NCBI GenBank assembly: GCA_016787375.1
Contig: JAEUUM010000345.1
Location: forward strand, 1-22,217
Direction of reading: 5' to 3'
DNA length: 22,217 bases
Source of the DNA: Saprospiraceae bacterium
Lineage (GTDB): Bacteria > Bacteroidota > Bacteroidia > Chitinophagales > Saprospiraceae
Below, piece by piece: positions 16,078 to 22,217 of the stretch. Numbering within the stretch: the stretch's first letter is position 1; each line of letters opens with the position of its first letter. The position numbers and the translations under genes are program-made. The notes beneath the pieces were generated by a model, which worked only from the letters and a program-made list of their open reading frames with translations, did not search any database and was not told the DNA's origin.

Positions 16078-16650
16078 TTGTATTATTCTGAGATATTTGC
16101 TGTGTTTTTCGCCGTACTGTATATTTATGCAGCAGCAAGAGAACAACCCATTAGTTGGATTTGGGCCATTATCAGCAGTTTGTTTTGGGCTTATGCATCC
16201 TTTTTTAATTTTAAGCTTTTTGTGGATGTAATTCTGCAGTTTTTTTTCATCATCACTTCTTTCATCGGTTTATACAACTGGAAATATGGTGGAAAGGAAA
16301 AGCTCAACCTGACTGTATCCAGAATGGATATAAGATTGCATTTTTGGATTATTGTACCAGGTCTTTTCATGAGTTATTTGTTTGGATATTTTTTTGCAAG
16401 ATTCACTTCGGCTGCATCTACTTACCTTGATTCATTTACAACCATTTTTTCAATCTTAAATACCTATTTACTTGTCAGAAAAAAAATTGAAAACTGGCTT
16501 TACTGGATGGTTATTGATGGTGTTATGGCTTACCTGTTTTTTACCCGGGGAGCATATTATTTTTCAGGATTATATGTTCTTTACATAGTTTTGAGTGTAG
16601 ATGGTTATTTTAAATGGAGGGAGAAACTTATGACTTCCATTCCTCAATAA
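16078..16650 (+). CDS. pnuC: PnuC-family nicotinamide riboside/mononucleotide transporter
   Basis: The protein has 190 residues and about seven hydrophobic segments. The N-terminus 'YYSEIFAVFFAVLYIYAAAREQPISW' fits the PnuC opening (a helix ending in AARE and a following W). 'LYNWKYGG' and the C-terminal 'ENWLYWMVIDGVMAYLFF' and 'DGYFKWRE' are also family features. PnuC proteins import nicotinamide riboside across the inner membrane for NAD synthesis. The frame is open upstream of 16078 but contains no ATG before the terminator, so TTG at 16078 is the most sensible start; the first in-frame ATG lies about 80 residues inside the protein and would remove the first helices. An NadR-type kinase, its usual partner, is not in the window. 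The gene precedes metG with a 69-bp gap and probably has its own promoter. The family is clear; the exact vitamin transported is inferred. Confidence 0.85.
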   Translation: MYYSEIFAVFFAVLYIYAAAREQPISWIWAIISSLFWAYASFFNFKLFVDVILQFFFIITSFIGLYNWKYGGKEKLNLTVSRMDIRLHFWIIVPGLFMSYLFGYFFARFTSAASTYLDSFTTIFSILNTYLLVRKKIENWLYWMVIDGVMAYLFFTRGAYYFSGLYVLYIVLSVDGYFKWREKLMTSIPQ

Positions 16651-16687
16651 ATTTTTAGCTGCAACTCTGTTTTAAATTTGATTCGTG

Positions 16688-16695
16688 TATCTTTG
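16688..16695 (+). promoter_or_regulatory. Candidate -7 promoter element (TATCTTTG) for metG
   Basis: TATCTTTG matches the TAnnTTTG consensus exactly and ends 24 bases before the ATG at 16720. This position argues against the upstream in-frame TTG at 16678 as the real start of metG, because the promoter element would then lie inside the coding sequence. Confidence 0.45.
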
Positions 16696-16719
16696 AGTCT
16701 TCAAGACAACAAATACTAT

Positions 16720-18864
16720 ATGTTTAATAAGAAGAGATTCATGGTAACCGCTGCATTACCATATGCAAACGGCCCGATACACATAGGTCATCTTTCAGGG
16801 GTTTATTTATCAGCAGATATTTTTGTAAGGTTTTTAAGAATGCTTGGAAAAGATGTAGTGTTTGTTTGTGGTTCAGACGAACATGGTGCTGCCATCACCA
16901 TCAAAGCCAAAAAAGAGGGCCTCGAACCGCAACAAATTATTGATAAATACCACGCTCAATTTGAAGATACTTTTAAAAAAATAGGAATTTCATTTGATAT
17001 TTTTCATCGAACTTCGTCCGCTTTACATCATGAAACCGCACAGGATTTTTTCTTGAAATTATACAAAAACGGCGAGTTTGTAGAACGAGAAACTGAACAA
17101 TATTTTGATGAAGAAGCTCAACAGTTTTTGGCTGATCGATATATAACCGGAACTTGTCCCAAATGTGGATTTGAAAATGCTTACGGTGATCAATGTGAAA
17201 AATGTGGTTCTACTCTGAATCCCACTGATCTTATCAACCCACGATCGACCCTCTCAGGAGCAACACCCGTACTTAAAGCTACATCACATTGGTACTTACC
17301 TTTGGATAAATATCAAAGTTGGTTAGATGAGTGGATCACAACCGGTAAATTGAACGGAGTTGAACTTCATGATCCTGCGGACTGGAAAGCGCATGTGATT
17401 GGTCAATGCAAATCGTGGTTAGATGGAGGACTGGAGCCAAGAGCCATGACCCGCGACCTTGATTGGGGAGTTGATGTTCCAATGGAGATTCCTGGAGCTG
17501 CGGGTAAAAAGCTCTACGTTTGGCTTGATGCACCAATAGGGTATATTTCAGCCACAAAACAATGGGCTAAGGACAATAATAAAGATTGGGAAAAATACTG
17601 GAAAAATGAAGAGTCCGCTTTAATTCATTTCCTTGGAAAAGATAACATCGTTTTCCATTGTTTGATTTTCCCTGGAATTTTACATGCACACGGCGAATAT
17701 ATTTTGCCTTTGAATGTTCCAGCAAACCAATTCATGAATTTGGAGGGTAATAAAATATCAACCAGCCGAAACTGGGCTGTTTGGGTTCATGAGTATTTGA
17801 AAGAAATGCCTGGAAGAGAGGACGAATTAAGGTACTATCTTACCAAGAATATGCCAGAACAAAAAGACAGTGAGTTTACCTGGAAAGGCTTTCAGGAGGT
17901 CGTGAATACTGAACTTGTTAATAATTTGGCGAATTTCTTCAATAGAGTTGTTGTATTAACCAATAAGTACTACAAAGGTGTTGTCCCGGATTTCGATCTT
18001 GAAGAAGGATTTTATAGTGGTTCTGATGCGGATGAGTACACTTATATGGATTCTGAAATAGTGGCCTTATATGATATGGTTTCAGATTTGCATAATCATA
18101 TTATGAATTTTGATTTTAGAGCAGGACTCAAAACCATCATGGAAATTTCAAGTTTGGGTAATCAACTTTTACAATTCAATGAACCATGGAAATATGATAA
18201 AGTTGAGCCCGAAAGAGTTGCTGCAGTTATGAATTTCGCCATCCAAATTACAGCAGTTTTGGCAATTGCTGTCAGGCCATTCCTACCTTTTACTTCTAAG
18301 AAGATGCATGAAGTCCTTGGAATGGATTTTACAAAAGAAAATGGTGTTTTGTTGGATATGATGAATTCCCTGGCTGAGGGAGAACCTATTATTCCGCAAG
18401 GCCATCAAATTAATGAACCAATTCATTTATTTTCACGAATTACAGACGATCTGATTGAATTTCAAATGGCTAAATTGGAAAATTCCAAAGTCTTGGAAAC
18501 GGTTGAAACAGAAGAAACGGCACACAAACCACTAAAGCCTGAAATAAGCTATGAGGAATTTCAAAAAATGGACATCAGAACCGGAACGATCATAAGTGCA
18601 GAAAAAATGGAAAAAGCTGACAAGCTTCTTATGTTGTCTGTTGATTTGGGTTTTGAGGTGCGAACCATCGTCTCAGGGATTGCCATGCACTTCAAGCCGG
18701 AGGAAATTATTGGTAAGCAAGTTACAGTTTTAGCAAATCTTGCACCTCGAAAATTAAGAGGAGTAGAATCAAAAGGCATGATCTTGATGGCAGAAGATGC
18801 AACCGGTAAGCTTATGTTCATTAATCCGGATGAGGATTTTCCGACAGGCATGACCATCCAATAA
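16720..18864 (+). CDS. metG: Methionyl-tRNA synthetase
   Basis: From the ATG at 16720 the protein has 714 residues. The class I signature HIGH is at 21-24 (in 'YANGPIHIGHLSG'). The zinc-binding insert has two CxxC pairs (C146/C149 and C159/C162). The KMSKS-equivalent loop is KISTS at 345-349, in 'LEGNKISTSRNWAVWVHEYL', a variant that I recall as normal for Bacteroidota. The anticodon-binding helical domain follows, and residues about 608-714 form a Trbp111-like tRNA-binding domain ('MDIRTGTI--AE', 'VSGIAMH', 'ANLAPRKLRGV-S-GM'). It charges tRNA-Met in the cytoplasm. A longer reading with a TTG start at 16678 adds 14 residues not expected for the family and includes a promoter-like box, so I prefer 16720. 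It is followed after 7 bp by lnt. Confidence 0.95.
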   Translation: MFNKKRFMVTAALPYANGPIHIGHLSGVYLSADIFVRFLRMLGKDVVFVCGSDEHGAAITIKAKKEGLEPQQIIDKYHAQFEDTFKKIGISFDIFHRTSSALHHETAQDFFLKLYKNGEFVERETEQYFDEEAQQFLADRYITGTCPKCGFENAYGDQCEKCGSTLNPTDLINPRSTLSGATPVLKATSHWYLPLDKYQSWLDEWITTGKLNGVELHDPADWKAHVIGQCKSWLDGGLEPRAMTRDLDWGVDVPMEIPGAAGKKLYVWLDAPIGYISATKQWAKDNNKDWEKYWKNEESALIHFLGKDNIVFHCLIFPGILHAHGEYILPLNVPANQFMNLEGNKISTSRNWAVWVHEYLKEMPGREDELRYYLTKNMPEQKDSEFTWKGFQEVVNTELVNNLANFFNRVVVLTNKYYKGVVPDFDLEEGFYSGSDADEYTYMDSEIVALYDMVSDLHNHIMNFDFRAGLKTIMEISSLGNQLLQFNEPWKYDKVEPERVAAVMNFAIQITAVLAIAVRPFLPFTSKKMHEVLGMDFTKENGVLLDMMNSLAEGEPIIPQGHQINEPIHLFSRITDDLIEFQMAKLENSKVLETVETEETAHKPLKPEISYEEFQKMDIRTGTIISAEKMEKADKLLMLSVDLGFEVRTIVSGIAMHFKPEEIIGKQVTVLANLAPRKLRGVESKGMILMAEDATGKLMFINPDEDFPTGMTIQ

Positions 18865-18871
18865 ATTCAAT

Positions 18872-20665
18872 ATGAGTCGATCACTAAGAATTATCCTCAT
18901 TATATTGTTTTCTGTTGTAGTTGTTTATTGCAGCAATCAAATGATCCAGAGGTCACTTTGGGGTTACTTGCCACTCTATTTATTTGTGAGTTTATTTATG
19001 GTCTTTGTTTTTACAAGTGAGCCAATGTTTTTTGGAACCCGCGAGAAAAAAAAGTATTTGATTTTAAGTCTTGCTGGAGCAGGTATGTTGAGCTTGGGTT
19101 TCCCCCCATTAATTACAGCTCCGGTTATTTTGGTGGGCTTTATTCCTTTTTTGCTACTCGAAGACCTGATTTCTAAAAGAAATACAGTCATTCGAAATAG
19201 CGAATTGTTTAAATATACATTTACAGGTTTTATTTTGTGGAACATATTGACCACGTTCTGGGTGTCTAATAGTGCTCTGATGGCAGGGTTTGTAGCCATA
19301 TCACTGAATACATTTTTTATGTGTCTGACTTTTTTACTTTTTCATATAACAAAAGTAAAATTAGGTCAGATAGTTGGTTATTTGAGTTTGGTTGTGTACT
19401 GGGTTGCTTACGAATACCTCCATCATCATTGGGAGTTATCGTGGCCCTGGCTTACTTTTGGTAATAGTCTGGCACAATACCCCAGATTAGTCCAATGGTA
19501 TGAATATACCGGAACAACGGGTGGAACTCTCTGGATTTTACTTTCAAATTTGGCACTTTTTCTTTCCTTGAAGCGATGGATCTCCGGGAAACAACATGTC
19601 TTGGTTTCCGTTTTAATTTGGATTACGATAGTGGTTCTGCCAATTTGTATTTCAATTAATATTTACAATAATTATAAGCAAAAAGGTGTACCTAAAGATG
19701 TTGTTATCGTTCAACCGAATTTTGAACCACACTATGAAAAATTCTCAATCCCGGAAAAAGTACAGTTAACCCGTTTTATAAGTCTCAGTAAAACGATGTT
19801 AGATAGTACAGTCGATTATTTGGTATATCCTGAAACCAGTTTTGAGTCAATTAATGCCAATTCAATACAAAGTGATCGAAACATATTGTGGCTCGAAAGG
19901 TTAGTAAATGATTTTCCGCATCTAAAGCTTGTAGCAGGAACAAGTACCTATAAAGTATATCAAAGTTCAGAACCTCACCCTGAAACTGTAAGGGAAAAAG
20001 TAATAGGAACAGGTGATACCATGTTCTATGATTATCATAATTCAGCAATACAAATAACCTCACATGTAGATTCTATCCCTTTGTATTTAAAATCACGTTT
20101 TGTTCCGGGTGCTGAGATATTTCCCTACAAAAATTTATTATTTTTTTTAAAGCCACTTGTAGACAAATTGGGAGGCAGTGTTGCGGGGCTGACACCCCAA
20201 AAGGAACGATCAGTTTTTGGTGATGGAGGTAAATTTAGTGTGGCCCCTGTTATTTGTTATGAATCAATCTATAGTGAATATTGCACGGAATATATTAAAA
20301 AAGGTGCAAATGCAATCTTCATTGTTACAAATGATGGTTGGTGGGATGATACTCCCGGATATCGACAACATCTAAAAATTGGTGCGCTGCGTGCTATTGA
20401 AACAAGGCGGTCTATTGCGCGATCTGCCAATTCAGGTTGTTCTGCTTTTATTAATCAACTCGGTGAAATAGAACAGCCTACACAATATGGTGTGCAGGCT
20501 GTTATTAGACAAAAAATATTATTCAATGATGAATTGACATTTTATGTAAGAAATGGTGATATTATTTCAAAACTTGCCACATTAATTTCTCTCATATTAA
20601 TTTCTTACCTTACAATTGTAGTGTTTGTAAACAAGTATTTTAAAAAACGTGTTGACCACCATTAA
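18872..20665 (+). CDS. lnt: Apolipoprotein N-acyltransferase
   Basis: At 597 residues this is slightly longer than E. coli Lnt (about 510). The first 260 residues carry about eight hydrophobic segments. The second half is a carbon-nitrogen hydrolase (nitrilase-fold) domain, and a last membrane segment lies near residues 570-590. The catalytic triad can be placed: E321 in 'VYPETSFES', K407 in 'LYLKSRFVPGAE' and C462 in 'VICYESIYSEY'. 'ANAIFIVTNDGWWDDTPGYRQHLK' and 'RRSIARSANSGCSAFI' are further family segments. Lnt adds the third acyl chain to the N-terminal cysteine of lipoproteins in the inner membrane. It lies 7 bp after metG, so it is almost certainly co-transcribed. Its last 26 bp overlap the 3' end of the convergent reductase gene. 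Confidence 0.93.
   Translation: MSRSLRIILIILFSVVVVYCSNQMIQRSLWGYLPLYLFVSLFMVFVFTSEPMFFGTREKKKYLILSLAGAGMLSLGFPPLITAPVILVGFIPFLLLEDLISKRNTVIRNSELFKYTFTGFILWNILTTFWVSNSALMAGFVAISLNTFFMCLTFLLFHITKVKLGQIVGYLSLVVYWVAYEYLHHHWELSWPWLTFGNSLAQYPRLVQWYEYTGTTGGTLWILLSNLALFLSLKRWISGKQHVLVSVLIWITIVVLPICISINIYNNYKQKGVPKDVVIVQPNFEPHYEKFSIPEKVQLTRFISLSKTMLDSTVDYLVYPETSFESINANSIQSDRNILWLERLVNDFPHLKLVAGTSTYKVYQSSEPHPETVREKVIGTGDTMFYDYHNSAIQITSHVDSIPLYLKSRFVPGAEIFPYKNLLFFLKPLVDKLGGSVAGLTPQKERSVFGDGGKFSVAPVICYESIYSEYCTEYIKKGANAIFIVTNDGWWDDTPGYRQHLKIGALRAIETRRSIARSANSGCSAFINQLGEIEQPTQYGVQAVIRQKILFNDELTFYVRNGDIISKLATLISLILISYLTIVVFVNKYFKKRVDHH
20472..20503. other. Strong hairpin inside the 3' part of lnt
   Basis: AACAGCCT (20472-20479) pairs perfectly with AGGCTGTT (20496-20503). 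After one A-C mismatch, four more pairs form (20481-20484 with 20491-20494), leaving a six-base loop. It lies within the lnt coding sequence, about 140 bp beyond the stop of the convergent reductase. Neither side has a clean T run, so it is not a canonical terminator, but it could limit antisense read-through from the reductase or protect an RNA 3' end. Confidence 0.5.
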
Positions 20666-21380
20666 TTGCGTAGTTAGCACCAGTTATAAATCCTGCATGC
20701 TCTGATGCAAGGAAAGACACCAAATAAGCAATTTCCTCTGTTCCTCCCAATCGACCAACCGGGATACCGGAAATAATTTGATCACGTATGTGTTCAGCAA
20801 CTGCCATTACCATATCGGTCCCGATATAACCCGGAGAAATCGTATTTACAGTTATACCTTTTGACGCAACTTCCATTGCCAAAGTTTTGGTAAAGCCGTG
20901 CATACCTGCTTTAGCTGCTGAATAGTTGGCTTGACCAAATTGCCCTCTTTGTGCATTAACAGAAGAAATATTGATGATGCGTCCATAATTTTGATCAATC
21001 ATCTGATTAATTACATGCCTTGAACAATTAAAGACACTGCCGAGGTTTGAGTCGATTACTGCATCCCAAGCTTCACGGGTCATCTTCCTAAAAGCACCAT
21101 CACGTGTGATTCCAGCATTGTTTATCAAAATAGAAATCGTGCCTTTATCCTTTTCGATAGATTGTATCATGTCACCAACTTGATCAAAATCTGAAACGTC
21201 AGCAGGGTAAAGAAAAATATCATAACCTTCAGCCTTCATTTCTTCATTCCATTTTTCAGCCTTTTCTCTTGATCTGTAATTACCACAAACTAAGTACCCG
21301 TCATCATAAAGTTTTTTACACATGTGTGTACCCAAACCGCCGGTGGCTCCTGTTACTAATGCTACACGTTTTGCTCCCAT
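20640..21380 (-). CDS. phaB: Acetoacetyl-CoA reductase, PhaB/PhbB-type short-chain dehydrogenase
   Basis: The protein has 246 residues, the usual length. It has the SDR cofactor motif TGATGGLGTHM, the structural NNAGITRD, and the catalytic S140, Y153 and K157 (ISSVN ... ANYSAAKAG). Several stretches closely follow PhaB rather than general FabG: 'GITRD--FRKMTREAWDAVIDSNL', 'NISSVNAQRGQFGQANYSAAKAG-HGFT' and 'TVNTISPGYI-TDMV'. PhaB reduces acetoacetyl-CoA to (R)-3-hydroxybutyryl-CoA with NADPH, the second step of polyhydroxybutyrate synthesis. No PHA synthase or ketothiolase gene is in the window. The stop lies inside the 3' end of lnt (26-bp overlap). A FabG role in fatty-acid synthesis cannot be excluded from sequence alone. 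Confidence 0.87.
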   Translation of the reverse strand: MGAKRVALVTGATGGLGTHMCKKLYDDGYLVCGNYRSREKAEKWNEEMKAEGYDIFLYPADVSDFDQVGDMIQSIEKDKGTISILINNAGITRDGAFRKMTREAWDAVIDSNLGSVFNCSRHVINQMIDQNYGRIINISSVNAQRGQFGQANYSAAKAGMHGFTKTLAMEVASKGITVNTISPGYIGTDMVMAVAEHIRDQIISGIPVGRLGGTEEIAYLVSFLASEHAGFITGANYAINGGQHVF

Positions 21381-21630
21381 TTAATATTGATTTTTGATTG
21401 GTTAATAATTTTCAATACCAATATAAAAGTAATCTAAATCAAAATGAAGTTTTCATCAAAAGTTTTTGTAAAATATTTTTTCGATTTTTATGTTATCGGA
21501 ATCTGGTCAATTGAAGCAAAGCTTTAAACACAGCTTAGTGGTTTTTGATTGGCAGCATTTGTATTGTTGAGCAAATGTCTACTTTTTAGCGTAAACCATT
21601 ATTTATAAATTAAATATCGAATGATTGGGT

Positions 21631-21638
21631 TAATTTTG
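21631..21638 (+). promoter_or_regulatory. Candidate -7 promoter element (TAATTTTG) for the alpha/beta hydrolase
   Basis: TAATTTTG matches TAnnTTTG exactly and ends four bases before the ATG at 21643, so the transcript would be leaderless. It lies in the 262-bp divergent gap (21381-21642) between the reductase and the hydrolase. The rest of that gap is very AT-rich, and I see no further feature in it. Confidence 0.45.
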
Positions 21639-21642
21639 CCAC

Positions 21643-22217
21643 ATGGAGCAAGATGAATTTGATGATTCACTGGAAATCATCCACCAGTATCGTACTGATC
21701 TAAAAACAGGTATCGCATATACTGAAAAGGGGGAGGGAACTCAAACATTGGTTTTTATTCATGGTTTGGGGAGCAACAGGTATGCCTGGGTAAATAATAT
21801 TTTAGCATTATCACAACATTATAGATGCATTTTAGTAGATCTCCCAAATTATGGTGATTCAACAAAAGGGGACCATAGTTTTTCAATGGAATTTTTTAAG
21901 AAAAGCCTGGTTGACTTTTGTGAAAGCCTCCAGTTGAAAAACATAACCATAATCGGTCACTCAATGGGCGCCCAGATTGCCGTAAAGTTAGGTGTTGAAA
22001 AACCAACATTGGTATCGAAGTTGATTTTGTTAACTCCTGCCGGAATAGAAACTTTCAATGATTTTGAAAAGCAATGGTTCAGGCAAATCAATATTCCGGA
22101 AATATTGTTCAACACCTCTCAGGAGCAAATTCGTCAAAATTTTGAAATAAATTTTGTGCATTTTGGAAAGGAGGCAAAATGGTTACTAGATCAAAGGCTT
22201 GATTTTATGAATAACAA
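21643..22217 (+). CDS. Alpha/beta hydrolase, 5' part only
   Basis: From the ATG at 21643 the frame is open for 191 codons and runs off the right edge. The product shows the alpha/beta-hydrolase fold: 'TLVFIHGLGSNRYAW' (oxyanion region, HGLG at 40-43), 'LVDLPNYGDS' (a DLPGxGxS-type turn with Asn69 in place of the usual Gly) and the nucleophile elbow GHSMG with Ser107. The acidic residue and histidine of the triad should lie beyond the window. The MEQDEFDD N-terminus has no signal peptide, so it is probably cytoplasmic. The substrate is unknown: esterase, lipase, haloperoxidase-like and C-C hydrolases share these motifs. It is divergent from the PhaB-type reductase, but nothing ties the two functionally. 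Confidence 0.85.
   Translation, partial: MEQDEFDDSLEIIHQYRTDLKTGIAYTEKGEGTQTLVFIHGLGSNRYAWVNNILALSQHYRCILVDLPNYGDSTKGDHSFSMEFFKKSLVDFCESLQLKNITIIGHSMGAQIAVKLGVEKPTLVSKLILLTPAGIETFNDFEKQWFRQINIPEILFNTSQEQIRQNFEINFVHFGKEAKWLLDQRLDFMNN

Noticed and set aside
16678..16719. TTG start extending metG by 14 residues
   Set aside because: The extension is not family-like and contains a TAnnTTTG promoter box; ATG at 16720 gives the expected N-terminus.

Overview
The window is AT-rich, compact, low-GC bacterial chromosome. It most likely comes from a member of the Bacteroidota, plausibly the Saprospiria/Chitinophagales side. Four things point there: a secreted metalloprotease with a C-terminal type IX secretion (T9SS) sorting domain, a PorP/SprF-family outer-membrane protein paired with a TPR/OmpA protein, almost no Shine-Dalgarno sequences upstream of start codons, and several TAnnTTTG boxes (the Bacteroidota -7 promoter element) close to gene starts. 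I see no insertion sequence, prophage, CRISPR array, rRNA or tRNA. Most genes are housekeeping or cell-envelope genes.

Layout. (1) 1-683, minus: 5' part of a polysaccharide/O-antigen flippase cut by the window edge. (2) 786-3290, plus: a tight three-gene operon of an M42 aminopeptidase, a pterin-4a-carbinolamine dehydratase and a methionine/kynurenine-type aminotransferase. (3) 3520-7509, plus: holB (DNA polymerase III delta'), a RicT/YaaT-like PSP1 protein, and lpdA (dihydrolipoamide dehydrogenase). The holB-ricT adjacency is also found in Bacillus. (4) 7510-7840: a 331-bp gap without a gene. (5) 7841-11379, plus: a small lipoprotein whose stop overlaps the start of a 1036-residue thermolysin-like M4 protease carrying a beta-propeller-like insert and a T9SS tail, closed by an intrinsic terminator. 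(6) 11443-12465: a family 9 glycosyltransferase. (7) 12550-15999: a porP/sprF-like gene and an OmpA/TPR/PD40 gene with an extra C-terminal DUF1573-like domain, closed by a second strong terminator. (8) 16078-20665, plus: pnuC (TTG start), metG and lnt. (9) 20640-21380, minus: a PhaB-type acetoacetyl-CoA reductase that converges on and overlaps lnt. (10) 21643-22217, plus: an alpha/beta hydrolase cut by the window end.

How the genes work together. The envelope theme is strong: flippase, GT9 and Lnt build LPS and lipoproteins, PorP plus the OmpA protein belong to the T9SS-associated envelope machinery, and the M4 protease is a T9SS cargo. The most interesting candidate is the lipoprotein-protease pair. 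A small GGFTG-containing lipoprotein is translationally coupled to an M4 protease, and it resembles, from memory only, the emfourin family of M4 inhibitors that is encoded beside protealysin in other bacteria. This is a hypothesis; it needs a structure or profile comparison.
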